From positions 806,001-870,000 of the forward strand of contig CM016925.1 of assembly GCA_006247105.1 (NCBI GenBank): a DNA stretch of 64,000 bases, written 5' to 3'. Source of the DNA: Giardia muris (lineage: Eukaryota; Fornicata; Diplomonadida; Hexamitidae). Positions 52,501 to 61,830 of this stretch are shown here, one piece after another; within the stretch, counting starts at the first letter, position 1, and every line of letters starts with the position of its first letter. The notes beneath the pieces were generated by a model. It was not told the origin of the DNA. It ran no database searches and saw nothing but the letters and a program-made list of their open reading frames with translations. The position numbers were made by a program, and so were the translations under genes.

Positions 52501-55500
52501 AAGGCGAACAACCTCATCATTAAGGCCATCCTTCTCCTGAAGAAGATCCTTGAGACGAGAAATCTGCTCGTTCGCGGAATCGAGGTCACCCTTCCGTGGA
52601 GCGTGAAGTAGCTCGTTGTACAGCTCATCAATCTTCCGCGTCGCCCCACGGAGCCGGCTCCTCAACTCGTTGATCTCGGCGGTCTTGTCGGCAGCATCCT
52701 CCTTCAACATTCGCCTATCAGCCTTGAGCGCCTCCAACTCTTCGGGGTCCGCCCCGGTAGTAACAACCTGGACGATAGGAGGCTGGGCCTCTTGTTCTAG
52801 TCCTTTAGCAATAAGTTCGTCTATGAGGTCGCGTAAGCGTTCGATCTCCGCATCCCGTTCAGCGATAATGTCTCCACCAATAAACTCTGTTGGCTGCATC
52901 TCGAGCGGCTCAATGCGGGCATCAACCATCTCTTTGTAAGATGTAAGCTCATCCCGAGCCCGGGCCAGCTCATCGACGAGCTCTCGCGCTGGCTCACCTG
53001 GGCGAGCCTGCAGCTCATCAATAGTCTTCTGAAGATCACAGATTTTCTGCTCAAGGAACCGTCCGCGCATGACGAGAAGCTGGATTTCATCCTTGAGCTT
53101 CGCATCATTGTCAGTCGAGGCGACCGTAACCGTCCGCTCGGATGCGACTGCCGGAAGATTGGCACCAGTATCCTCTCGTTGCTGAACAGTTTCCATGGCA
53201 CGTAGAGCCTCCTCGAGCCCCTTGACACGGTCACTCTGCGCCGAAGCGCTGGCTTGAGCGATCGTGAGGGCGCGATATAGGACTCTAGAGTCGTAGACGG
53301 CATTCCCAGCCTCATTCTCAAGAATCCTAATGCGATCAGCAGCATCCGCAAAGGACTCAGCACCTCTGGCGGCCAGCTCCTCCCGAAGCTCAGAAATGGC
53401 AGCGGTAAGCGTCGCAATCTCCTCATTCTTGCGAGCTATCTCTTCATCCCGCGCGGCAATCCTCTCGGCAAAGCTGTCGGCCTCCATGGAATGGCTCAGG
53501 CGCTCGTTGTCGAAAGACCTCCTCAGAGTGTCAGCCTCGTCCTCCTTGTCTCGGAGCGTCTCAAGAAGCGTTGTCGCGAGGGTCTGAAGCTGCTCCTCAC
53601 GCAGGGCAGATACTTCTGGCTTCTGATCCTGTCGCAAACGCTGAATGACAACATCCTTGTGGAGAAGCTCCTCTTTGAGGAACCCGATCTGCTCCTCGAG
53701 TCGGCGGGTGGTTTCCTGGTCAGCAGGTGCCTCAATCGACTCTCCGTTGTTGAGTCTGTGGAGCTTCTCCTTGAGCTCCGCAAGCTCTTCATCTTGCGCT
53801 TTCAAGAGGCCGCGAAGAACCTCCTCATCGGAAAGTCCACGCGACTTGGCACTTTGTTGAGCCTCCCTCTCGAGATCTGAGAGACGAGTCTGAAGGTACT
53901 TCGTGTGAATCTTAAGGGACTCGATTTGGTCGTTTAGGTCCTTAATCCGGCCGCTTCCGTCATCGGGGACAAACTTGACGTCGTTCTCCGCCTTCTCTAT
54001 ATAGTACTGAAGGTTCTGGATCAACTGGTCCTTCTCACTGTTGTCCCCGCTAACACGGGTGAGAGCACGTTGAAGAACACCGATGTCAGTCTTGTGTTCG
54101 TGGACCTCGCTCTCTAGCTCGCGGATGCGGCACATCGCGTCCTGGATAAGATCGATATACCCCTGAACCATCGAGTCTGTTGCGGCCGCACTGCGAATAC
54201 GCTCCTCGTAGTGGGTGTTTGCCTGTCGCAAGAGCTCGAGCTCGCTGTTCTTCTGATCGAGCCTGCGGGTGAGAGCTGCGAGCTGCTCGCGAAGGTCATT
54301 AAGCTCAGCGTCGTGGCCAGTCATCCGCATCTCGAGAAGTCGGACCTCCTCATCCTTTTGAGAAATCACATTCTGGAGCTCAGCGATCTCATCACTGCGC
54401 ATCCTGATTCGCTCTCTAAGGTCATCTAACTCCTCCAGTGTTTCACCGCGGGACGTTGTGAGCTGCTCAACCTCTGCGGTCTTCTCGGCGACATGGTCCG
54501 ATAGAAGGCGAACCTGCTCCTTGAGCCTCTCTTCTGTCTCAAGGGCATCCCCGCGAACCCTATCGAGCGTGCTACGAAGGGACTGGATGGTCTGATCCTG
54601 TTCCTGCTTCAGCGACTCGTAGAACGACGTCAAAAGCCCCTTCTCCTGGCTATGAAGGTCATCCTTGAGTTCAATTGCATGCCGGAGGGCCTCGAGCTCG
54701 TTGTCGCGTTCCTCTATGATGTTGACGAGGTTCCGGATGTATCCGTCCTTCTCCCGATATTGCTCCTGGAGGGCCCCAAGTTCCGTCCGGAGAGCATTGA
54801 CGTGCTCCTGGGCAACCGCAACAGAATCGTCTCCGCGTGCGCGCGCCTCCTCGAGTGCCTTTTGCATTTGGTTAACCCGCTCTAGATGCTCCCGAAGTGT
54901 CTCAATCTCCCGATCCTTCGCGGCTGCCGTCTCTCGAAGCGCATCCACCTCGCTGTCATACCGACCCTGGAGCTCAGAGATCTGGTGTGTTTTCTCGCGC
55001 ACATCACCCTCCAGCTTCACCACGGTCGCGTTAGAGGCCTGAAGTGCACTCTGAGTTGTTTCAATCTGTTCGCGGAGCAAGGCAACCTCTGTATTATCGG
55101 TGGAGACAGTCGGGAGGGGCCCACCCTTCTTCTCATATTCCTCAAGCCTACCGCGAATTTCTTTGAGCTCGGCCTCCTTTGCCATGAGTTGAAGGCGAAC
55201 TTTCTTCAATTGCCGCTCCTTACGTTCAACATCCCGGGCCGAGACGGCATCAGGGTTGCGGGACCCAGCAGTATACGACGAAGCGGGAGAGCTACACAGA
55301 ATCGAGCTGACCATGTCCTCCTGGGCCTTGAGTGCCTCGTTAAGTGCGGCAACCTCCTTCTCCTTGAGTTCAGCGGCGGCGAGAAGACCTTGAGTCGTCT
55401 GGCGCTCCTGCTGTAATGCTTCGCGAAGGCTCGCCGCCTCCGAGATGGAGGCGCCGCTGGATAGGAGATCCTGGTGAGCGGTACGAAGGGCCATGCGGAG

Positions 55501-56592
55501 CTCGCCAATCTCTCGGTCCTTGTGAGCAATTTCCTCTCGAAGAGTAACAAGGGTCTTACTATCACCAGCATCGCGCGGAACCCAGGGGAGCGTACTGTTG
55601 CTTCCAAATGCCTGAGAAAACGTGGTACGGTCCGATTCTGTCATGGGTCCAATGTCGATAAGGGTTGCGTCATCGTCCGAACCCGTGAGAGGGATCCGCG
55701 CTCCGAGAATTGTCATCGCTCCTTCGAGTTCCGAAAGCATCCGTTCCTGGTCAGGAGTTTGTTGGCGGAGAGCTTCTTTTGCCGTCGCCAGCAGGTCAGA
55801 TGCAAGTTGGAGTTCAAGCCGACCGGCTGCAGAGGCGTCTCCATTGGCACACGCAATCGCGGTAGCATAACGTACATAAGCCGGAAGGATTGCTGCCTTG
55901 AATGCAGCTGCAGACCTGACAGGTATCGCAGGCTCAAGCGTAGAGGCGCTGAGTGCAGAACGAACGGCCTCATAACGGTTGGCAGCTTCTGTAAGTATGC
56001 GCAATACCTCTCGGAGGTCTGAGTCGTCGATTATCCGATCGGCATGCTGGGCGAGGGCACTAGCCCCAGCAACTTCAAGTGCCTGTGCGTACGAAAAGTC
56101 AGAAAGTGTACGTAGATAGTCCGCCTTGAAATAGCCGCAGAGTCGCCCGTGTTCAGCAACCGTGGCGGCGTCCCGAAGGATCCCAGATGCCTCAACGAAT
56201 AGACGCGCGGTCCCATGGCAGTTCCGAAGCCCGCTGAACATCCGAGAAGCTGCGACATTCATTGCAGTCGCTACGGCTTCCGCGGCAAGAGACGAGCACT
56301 CCAATGGCGTGCTCTCACACAACCACTTACTTGGGTTCTCGATTGCTGCGTTGCTCGCCTGCATAAGCAAATCTGGCTCCGCGTACGGGCGGATCAGCCC
56401 GTAGTAGCTGATCAAACTCTGCTCGTAGACCTCATCGGGAGTGCTCACCGCGTCGGAGAGAACGTGGCGCGCCTCAATGACAGCTGCAGCATTCGGACAG
56501 TCCAGAAGGGGGAGTGCTGCTCGGAGCATCGAGGCATCATCCGTGGCGCGCACGAAGGGCAGAGCTACCGATGTCAGCGTCGGTATTGTCAT
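49585..56592 (-). CDS. Giant coiled-coil protein (about 2335 aa)
   Basis: I prefer the ATG ending at 56592 (M-T-I-P-T-L-T-S-V), which overlaps the preceding gene's TGA as ATGA and follows an A-rich tract; a longer start at 56625 is possible. Residues 1-330 are helical and Ala-rich without heptads, perhaps a BRO1-like or TPR-like fold. From about 340 to the end the protein is nearly continuous coiled coil, broken by short linkers such as A-A-Q-R-E-K-E and L-R-A-D, which recur and point to internal duplication. Proteins of this shape act as long tethers or structural rods of the cytoskeleton, centrosome or flagellum, but no named family is recognised. Its stop codon lies in AGTAAA (49584-49589, minus). 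Confidence 0.85.
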   Translation of the reverse strand: MTIPTLTSVALPFVRATDDASMLRAALPLLDCPNAAAVIEARHVLSDAVSTPDEVYEQSLISYYGLIRPYAEPDLLMQASNAAIENPSKWLCESTPLECSSLAAEAVATAMNVAASRMFSGLRNCHGTARLFVEASGILRDAATVAEHGRLCGYFKADYLRTLSDFSYAQALEVAGASALAQHADRIIDDSDLREVLRILTEAANRYEAVRSALSASTLEPAIPVRSAAAFKAAILPAYVRYATAIACANGDASAAGRLELQLASDLLATAKEALRQQTPDQERMLSELEGAMTILGARIPLTGSDDDATLIDIGPMTESDRTTFSQAFGSNSTLPWVPRDAGDSKTLVTLREEIAHKDREIGELRMALRTAHQDLLSSGASISEAASLREALQQERQTTQGLLAAAELKEKEVAALNEALKAQEDMVSSILCSSPASSYTAGSRNPDAVSARDVERKERQLKKVRLQLMAKEAELKEIRGRLEEYEKKGGPLPTVSTDNTEVALLREQIETTQSALQASNATVVKLEGDVREKTHQISELQGRYDSEVDALRETAAAKDREIETLREHLERVNQMQKALEEARARGDDSVAVAQEHVNALRTELGALQEQYREKDGYIRNLVNIIEERDNELEALRHAIELKDDLHSQEKGLLTSFYESLKQEQDQTIQSLRSTLDRVRGDALETEERLKEQVRLLSDHVAEKTAEVEQLTTSRGETLEELDDLRERIRMRSDEIAELQNVISQKDEEVRLLEMRMTGHDAELNDLREQLAALTRRLDQKNSELELLRQANTHYEERIRSAAATDSMVQGYIDLIQDAMCRIRELESEVHEHKTDIGVLQRALTRVSGDNSEKDQLIQNLQYYIEKAENDVKFVPDDGSGRIKDLNDQIESLKIHTKYLQTRLSDLEREAQQSAKSRGLSDEEVLRGLLKAQDEELAELKEKLHRLNNGESIEAPADQETTRRLEEQIGFLKEELLHKDVVIQRLRQDQKPEVSALREEQLQTLATTLLETLRDKEDEADTLRRSFDNERLSHSMEADSFAERIAARDEEIARKNEEIATLTAAISELREELAARGAESFADAADRIRILENEAGNAVYDSRVLYRALTIAQASASAQSDRVKGLEEALRAMETVQQREDTGANLPAVASERTVTVASTDNDAKLKDEIQLLVMRGRFLEQKICDLQKTIDELQARPGEPARELVDELARARDELTSYKEMVDARIEPLEMQPTEFIGGDIIAERDAEIERLRDLIDELIAKGLEQEAQPPIVQVVTTGADPEELEALKADRRMLKEDAADKTAEINELRSRLRGATRKIDELYNELLHAPRKGDLDSANEQISRLKDLLQEKDGLNDEVVRLAVECNSLREQLAERAVPEPGPERAEMTTQAVVDIMELEEVQRLMEELRAKDLLLTELTDKLNDAITRSLAPTSAPIDFEPLITEKDAEASRLRALLEGMRHLLDEQERKAMETLAAKDAEIAQLAAASLLVSVPDPDEISAADLISTAAQREKELDHYYRKLLAQKDEELSLQRSMSVPSDQIDQLNEVIDALRRDLNDREEKLMMIQAVVRQDAATCTDAPAVPTTQEVVETIVDGMIQDRRSDATIEELEALRADRDTLMDEIIDKAADLSTLSTRLKTAQDVIDQLADSLYNSMQQPTGPRIDPKDEVIAALRADINTLKEESRDKTNDISKLRHQLSEARRIIEGLKDALYHVPQATEIVHVESEPQVDLEEVTRLQEELRARKDEISCLQDTIRILEAQKLSLLQQAQQAEAVPVALASDDAGALEDALNRVEALTDRLTDQAYDLTVLRRALDIAHAANEFKDQQLDVLRERINEAKEDLRRTLEEKEIQVAKLTQDVDDLTGEKKVLHDKITKLEEEVALLRDQLASQETEDLRNRLRETEEELERLRNASPADKILLSPRTRDDDFIATAAQREKEIERFYQNKLAEKDKIIAGLAQPESQAVVSVDPDDRDEIIEALRADNGTMREEIDDKREEIGELRGKVRNLLNEKEALRAEMTALPKVVEVPGQVDESVLQDAQERIRKLEDVIARTPQPEEKKKPSQELLARIERKRAEIQCDRERLAQKSTPDDVKQICGKYVELANLYLEAEDIPRDCGSHRSMRDALDAKDELVDIGMAQLLILEKQVDTNIKKIEELSDQNQKLQEELERLRAQPLENSTSGMVEELQRELLDKQDMIDLLLQAVKSQTAAASATRRSKDQTQRQNEVMRSALVSASTTYGQVALSQSGADSLVAGSIGLSDVSNGVVFDNTRIRRLCDTLRNIAREYEDASRLKDGESTEGYRAALYTTAQELQVELSRYSQ

Positions 56593-57410
56593 CCGCCTTT
56601 TCTTTTTGGAGTGAAAGTGCGCCATTCCTGCATCTTCATCTTTGGACTTGTAGCAGTTTGGCGAAGGATGCGCATTTCTCCACCCAGGGCTATCAAGGCT
56701 TGCTCTTCAACGGCCTCCCCCACCAGAACGCGGAGAAAGTCGACGTCTGAGCAGAGTTCTGGAACCCTAGCTGTCGGACCGCCTTCCAGAAGTGCGTCTG
56801 TATACCCTGTCGTGAACGTGCATGTCACGTGTCCCTTCATAGCCTCAAGATAGAGCCCGACATGAGGAAGACAAGATGGTGGAATCCTTCCAGGAGGAGC
56901 ACTTGCCGATGCTGTGGATACTATTGCTGCGGCTTGGGAGCGCTCCTTATTGACAGTCAGTAGGCCTATGGTATCGGTAGGTGCTCGGCTCTGGCAATCA
57001 ATGTGTGGCTGCGTTGCTCCCGATAATGAGAGTGGTTGTGCACCAAGCTGTAGACAATAATCAGTTGCTAACTGCCCGGTGATGATGGGTGGGGTCTCTC
57101 CTGTAAGGAGAGCTGGGAGGTATGCGGATGGAGTAAGGAGTCCTGTATTTAGAAGGGCGCAGTATCTGATGCGTGTCCCATCCCAGACTGCAGCACAAGC
57201 ATGGGTTTCCCGTGCACCAGAGACGCCTCCAGCTCCCATACGCCCACTTCTTTCAAGTTGTCCGGCCGTTATTGCTAACCTTTCGAAGAGGGAGATGTCG
57301 AGACGCTCTTCTAGCGCGTCGAACGCATCTGCTGCACATGCTAGTGTGAACTCAATGGCATCTGTGTTGTCCTCACGAATGGATAACGCTCCTGAGTGAG
57401 CCCAGAACAT
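56589..57410 (-). CDS. Hypothetical protein, 273 aa
   Basis: I choose the ATG ending at 57410 (M-F-W-A-H-S-G-A-L-S-I); the longer frame to 57479 would run into the opposite-strand gene. The protein alternates hydrophobic strands and helices, with G-G-V-S-G-A-R-E-T-H-A and the likely strand I-R-Y-C-A-L-L-N-T-G-L-L. I do not recognise the family; it looks like a folded globular protein, perhaps a longin-type or assembly factor, but that is a guess. It ends in a very basic tail (P-K-R-K-G-G) whose TGA overlaps the next gene's ATG. It shares a 13-bp divergent spacer with the coiled-coil gene at 57424. Confidence 0.65.
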   Translation of the reverse strand: MFWAHSGALSIREDNTDAIEFTLACAADAFDALEERLDISLFERLAITAGQLERSGRMGAGGVSGARETHACAAVWDGTRIRYCALLNTGLLTPSAYLPALLTGETPPIITGQLATDYCLQLGAQPLSLSGATQPHIDCQSRAPTDTIGLLTVNKERSQAAAIVSTASASAPPGRIPPSCLPHVGLYLEAMKGHVTCTFTTGYTDALLEGGPTARVPELCSDVDFLRVLVGEAVEEQALIALGGEMRILRQTATSPKMKMQEWRTFTPKRKGG

Positions 57411-57423
57411 CCGGGCCAAAAAA
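57411..57423. promoter_or_regulatory. 13-bp divergent intergenic with A-run
   Basis: ccgggccaaaaaa lies between two divergent ATGs. As at 5869-5876, an A-run touches the plus-strand start codon. Confidence 0.5.
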
Positions 57424-60400
57424 ATGGCCGTTGCGCCCCTACTTGTACGCTTGCCGCTCGCGACCATCAGCGATGACATTCTCGAGCCTACGTGGGCCTT
57501 TTCCTACGAGGAGGCTGGGCTAGGAGACCTTGGTGAGCTAGTCGGCTTCCGTGCCAGTGTACGTGAGGCTCTTCAAAGGCCAGACATGGAGCTGCTAGCA
57601 TCGGTCGGGCTCCTCGAGGAATATGTCAATCAGCTCCGACTCCTCTCGGCGTGCCCTTTCAACTCTTTGGAGACCTTGGAGACCAGCCTTCCGCAGACTA
57701 CGGCCTGGACGGTGAACGCACAGCTCTTCCATACGTCCCGCCCTGTAGACGAGCTTGTGATGGCGTTGTACGCGTGCGTGGCTGTAGATATGCTTCAAGT
57801 CACCCTCCCATCCACCACTCCCGATGCCGCAATTCAAATCCTTCAGGAGGCAAAGCTATACATAGATGAGGCCTCTGGACTTGCAAGTAAGGTCATTCCT
57901 GCTGAGACCCTGGCCGGACTCGGTTTATGGATAACTGGAACAATTTGCGAGATCAAGGGGACGACCTTTTTGGCAGATAACGGATCGTGGGTACTTTCCT
58001 CGGTGGAGCTTCAGGATGCACTCAAAAATCTTCTTCGTGCCTCAAAGTGCTACAGCGAGGCGATAGCCGGGCTTGCACTCTGCCCCGGGATCTTCGGAGA
58101 GCTCGACTCGATGATGCTCGCAAAGCCTCTGATTCTGACTGCATATGCGCGTATGGCTGGCGCCCGTTGTCTTCTTCGACAAGGCGATACTGAAAAGTGC
58201 TTGGCCGAGTGCCACGACGTTATGACTCTTCTCAGCCAGGTTACCCCTGTTGGTGACTATTCTTCCAGCTTGTACATTGCTGATCATGCCAAAAGCAAGA
58301 TTTCCGATGAGATCCTGAAGCTTACGAGCGAGGCCAGTGCGGCCGCTCAGATGAATGTTTCAACCGTCCGTCTCTCGATTCCCGGAGAAGCCTCACTTAT
58401 TCCTGAGGCCATTGAGCCTATAGCCCTCTTCGAGCCTCCACCGCCTCTTCCCAATGTCATTGACTTGGCCACACTATCCAATCTAGAGGAGGCAGAACGG
58501 CGAGGAAATCAGCTCACTCAGCGTGTTGGAGAGCTCGAAGAGCTCCTTGCTCAACGAGAGTTCGAGCTTGAGGAATGTCGTGAGGCGCTCTATATGGCTT
58601 GTCAAACTCAGGAGGAGACGCATGCGGTTCAAGAACCTACCCCTTCTGTTGACTATGGCTTCTTAATCGCCCAGAAGGATGCAGAGATTGGTCGCTTACA
58701 GGATCTTTTGATACGCGGCGTACCTCCTTTGGTCTTTCCTCCTCTTCATGAGTCGATATCAAAGCGCGACTCTGAACACCGAGTACAAATGGAATCGGGC
58801 TTCTTCGACCCTGATAAGCTCCCAATGAGCCCCGACTCTTCAGAGGTTGCGCAGCTCGAAGAAGAGATTCGGAACAAGGATATTCGCATTTCCGAGCTTG
58901 AAAATATCGTTCTTCGCTCGCTTGAGTGCGCTCCTGCGTCTGACGAGCTCCAGTTACAGGCTGCTGAGATGCGCGCCAAGATCAGCGAACTCGAGGCCAC
59001 TCTTTCCGCCCAATCTGTTGGCATTCCTGACAATTTTCAAGAGGAGCTTCAACGTCTACGTGCCTCTGAGGCGGAAAGCCACCGGATGCTTGATGTTTTA
59101 CGACAAGAGGTAATGACTCTTGGTCAAACACTCGCATCTCGTCCAATCTCTTCCCAAATGATTGAGCAGGATCTCGGCTCTAAGACTTCCAAGCCTGTCG
59201 TTTCTCCCGAGGAACTTAACGAATTGGAATCACGAGTTCTAGCTCTCGAGACCCAACTTTCTATCACTCAAATGGACCTCCAGAATGCTAATCAGACTGT
59301 AGCCGAACTCTATGCAAATGCACTTCAGACTGAAGACAAGCTGGACTTCATGGAGGCAGCTCTTCAGACGTCGGCTATCCATCTTCATTCCACTGAAGAT
59401 CTTCTCGCTACTACATCAGAGATTGGCGAAGCGGTTGTTGAAGCTACCGAAAATAAGCAGGAGCCGCGTATACTCCCCATTAAGGAGGATATCGTCCCGA
59501 TGTTTGCCAATACCCTGGCGGAGATGGGAGATATGCATCTGATGGATTCTTCTGACAAAATGTACTCTGACCTTCTAGAACTCGTTGCCGCCCTTGAGCT
59601 GGAGAATGAGAGACTTCGTGAGCTCGTCCCACAGCCCGTTTCCAACATGGAGGCGTGTCCACTTGCAGTTGAGAGTCTGATCGGGCGGCAAAATGAAGAA
59701 AATGCCGACGAGAACACTGACGAAACGCTCGGTACTAGTATGCTCATGTCCATTGGCGCGGAGATCGCTCTCTCCACTCCTTGGACCCCTCTTCAGTCAC
59801 TGGGAACTCAACTTCGCGCGGCCTATACATCTCTCGAGAATATTTGTAATGAACTGATGGCAGTACCCCTTGCACCTACCGAGGGGAAGTTTGTCGGGAG
59901 TAGCGATGAAGAAGATGACGATAACCTGAACATTACTGATCTCAGCGACCTTAGCGCACCTCTTGAGGATAGTGATCCTATGACTCGAGACCTCCAAAAG
60001 CTCGGGGCCCACGTTTTGCTCTTACTTAAGCATGCCCTTCTCCTTGATACTGTCGTCCTATCTGAGATACCCGATGACGAGGTGCTGGATCGGTTAAAGG
60101 ATGGTCTTTCGAAACCGATTCCTGACGGCCAAGCAGCTCAGGAACTCTTAATTAAGGCTGCCAATATGAGAGTATGTCTCCCAATGAGTCAAGACGTTGC
60201 TTTGATCGGCGCAAACCTCGGTAGTGCCGTTTGCACCCGTCTCCAGGAGCTCCAGAAGCTTGCAGACGCAAAGAACACTGAGTTGGCCGTCATCACACGC
60301 TGTCTTAGTGAGTGTGCACTCCTACTTGACGGTCTTCGTGCTCAAGGTCTTCTTGGAGCGAGCAAAAAGGATACTGAGGACGCAGTCACCACTCTTCTTG

Positions 60401-61827
60401 AGAAGGACGAGGAGATCCAGAAACTTCAGTTCCAGCACGAGCACTATGAACGCCGTATTGCTGACCTGAATCGTGATATTACCGAGCTACAGACCGAGCT
60501 CAAAGAACGCCGAACTCCGGAGCCGCAATGCTCGGATGAAAAGTTCTATGAGCTTCTTGCAGCTCGTGACAACGAAATTCGAGACTTGAAGGATGTTCTT
60601 TCGGCTCTTTCAAACCCTCAGGAGCTTTCTGTATTTGCTCCAGTTATTGCTACGAGCACAATGCCTACCGATATGGAGCACGACTGTGAGACCCGCATCC
60701 GAGCTCTGGAGTATGCATGCGCTGAGAAGTCCGCCGAGATCGTTGCGGTGAACGAAATGTTAACGATTGCAACGCACACAAATGAGATGCTCAACCAGCA
60801 AGTTACGGACTCTGAGCAGACACTAATACGACAGCGCGATACACTTTCCACTCTTCAACATGAGCGTGACACTCTTCTTGCATCGAGACCACCACCTGAC
60901 CAGCTAGCAGAGCTCCAACACCTACGGGAGATGAATTGCGACCTCAATCAGAAACTCGTTGCCGCAGAGTCGGAACATCAGCGCCTTCAGAACATCGTTA
61001 TCCAGCTGACAGAGGAGAAGCTGATTCCAAGCAAGATTATGAGTTCTCTTCAAGATACCTCTGTCTCGGCTCCATCCACCTTGTCATATGAAGTCCACGA
61101 TCTTCGAGAGAAGCTGGCGGCACGAGACCAGGAGATTCAGAGGCTCAACCACGAGGTAGATTCACTCCGTAAGCAGCTTATGGAGAAGTTTGAAATCCCA
61201 CCGCCTCTTGAGACGAAAATTGATATCCCACCAGGGATGCTGGAGAACGAGGTGATTGGAAACCTCGTAAATGGGATCCGGATGCAGGAGTCCAGCTTCA
61301 CACATCTACGTTCTCTCTTGAAGGATAAGAGTGCGGAGGTTATTCGCCTAAAAACAGCGCTAGAGCATCAAGAGAATACAGTCCGGAGCCTTCTGAACGC
61401 AGCCTCGATTCGTCAGTCCATAGATGAGCAAGCAGATACTCTTGGTGTACCGAATATGCCTATCGACTCAAGGGGCACGCCTGAGTATCTTGCCTTGGAA
61501 GATAAGCTTAAGGCGGTCCAGAGAGACTTAACTCAAAAGACAACTGAATACGGGACGCTTGTCAGAGAGCGTGATAGTTTCCAAGAGAAGCTAACCACTA
61601 CTCAGAGGCGACTTTCCGAGGTTGAGCAGATCTTGCGCCAGAAGGAGGAGGTAATATCGCAGTACAAGGCGCAGTTAGGAGAGACCAAGATGAGGCCGGC
61701 ACGCGATGTCATAGGAGACTCTTATACTCCAGAGCAATTACATGACCAAATCACTAGCCTCAACGACCAACTAGCTGCGAAGGATAGGGAGCTAACCGAT
61801 TATCGTTGGCACGCGGTCAGCGAGTAA
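57424..61827 (+). CDS. Large coiled-coil protein with helical N-terminal domain (1467 aa)
   Basis: Residues 1-330 form a helical domain without heptads (A-Y-A-R-M-A-G-A-R-C-L-L-R-Q-G-D looks TPR-like). After a Pro-rich hinge (F-E-P-P-P-P-L-P) come long coiled-coil stretches (about 355-720, 980-1200 and 1260-1460) with acidic breaks (S-S-D-E-E-D-D-D-N-L). The same plan, about 330 helical residues plus a long coil, is seen in the giant protein at 49585-56592, and both contain linkers such as A-x-R-D-x-E-I-x-x-L. They may be old paralogues, sitting head to head around one small gene. Function unknown; a cytoskeletal tether is likely. The stop codon lies within AGTAAA (61823-61828), and the convergent GTPase gene ends 3 bp further on. 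Confidence 0.85.
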   Translation: MAVAPLLVRLPLATISDDILEPTWAFSYEEAGLGDLGELVGFRASVREALQRPDMELLASVGLLEEYVNQLRLLSACPFNSLETLETSLPQTTAWTVNAQLFHTSRPVDELVMALYACVAVDMLQVTLPSTTPDAAIQILQEAKLYIDEASGLASKVIPAETLAGLGLWITGTICEIKGTTFLADNGSWVLSSVELQDALKNLLRASKCYSEAIAGLALCPGIFGELDSMMLAKPLILTAYARMAGARCLLRQGDTEKCLAECHDVMTLLSQVTPVGDYSSSLYIADHAKSKISDEILKLTSEASAAAQMNVSTVRLSIPGEASLIPEAIEPIALFEPPPPLPNVIDLATLSNLEEAERRGNQLTQRVGELEELLAQREFELEECREALYMACQTQEETHAVQEPTPSVDYGFLIAQKDAEIGRLQDLLIRGVPPLVFPPLHESISKRDSEHRVQMESGFFDPDKLPMSPDSSEVAQLEEEIRNKDIRISELENIVLRSLECAPASDELQLQAAEMRAKISELEATLSAQSVGIPDNFQEELQRLRASEAESHRMLDVLRQEVMTLGQTLASRPISSQMIEQDLGSKTSKPVVSPEELNELESRVLALETQLSITQMDLQNANQTVAELYANALQTEDKLDFMEAALQTSAIHLHSTEDLLATTSEIGEAVVEATENKQEPRILPIKEDIVPMFANTLAEMGDMHLMDSSDKMYSDLLELVAALELENERLRELVPQPVSNMEACPLAVESLIGRQNEENADENTDETLGTSMLMSIGAEIALSTPWTPLQSLGTQLRAAYTSLENICNELMAVPLAPTEGKFVGSSDEEDDDNLNITDLSDLSAPLEDSDPMTRDLQKLGAHVLLLLKHALLLDTVVLSEIPDDEVLDRLKDGLSKPIPDGQAAQELLIKAANMRVCLPMSQDVALIGANLGSAVCTRLQELQKLADAKNTELAVITRCLSECALLLDGLRAQGLLGASKKDTEDAVTTLLEKDEEIQKLQFQHEHYERRIADLNRDITELQTELKERRTPEPQCSDEKFYELLAARDNEIRDLKDVLSALSNPQELSVFAPVIATSTMPTDMEHDCETRIRALEYACAEKSAEIVAVNEMLTIATHTNEMLNQQVTDSEQTLIRQRDTLSTLQHERDTLLASRPPPDQLAELQHLREMNCDLNQKLVAAESEHQRLQNIVIQLTEEKLIPSKIMSSLQDTSVSAPSTLSYEVHDLREKLAARDQEIQRLNHEVDSLRKQLMEKFEIPPPLETKIDIPPGMLENEVIGNLVNGIRMQESSFTHLRSLLKDKSAEVIRLKTALEHQENTVRSLLNAASIRQSIDEQADTLGVPNMPIDSRGTPEYLALEDKLKAVQRDLTQKTTEYGTLVRERDSFQEKLTTTQRRLSEVEQILRQKEEVISQYKAQLGETKMRPARDVIGDSYTPEQLHDQITSLNDQLAAKDRELTDYRWHAVSE

Positions 61828-61828
61828 A
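61823..61828 (+). terminator. Polyadenylation signal AGTAAA containing the stop codon
   Basis: gcg-AGTAAA-att: the TAA stop of the coiled-coil gene is inside the signal. Confidence 0.6.
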
Positions 61829-61830
61829 AT

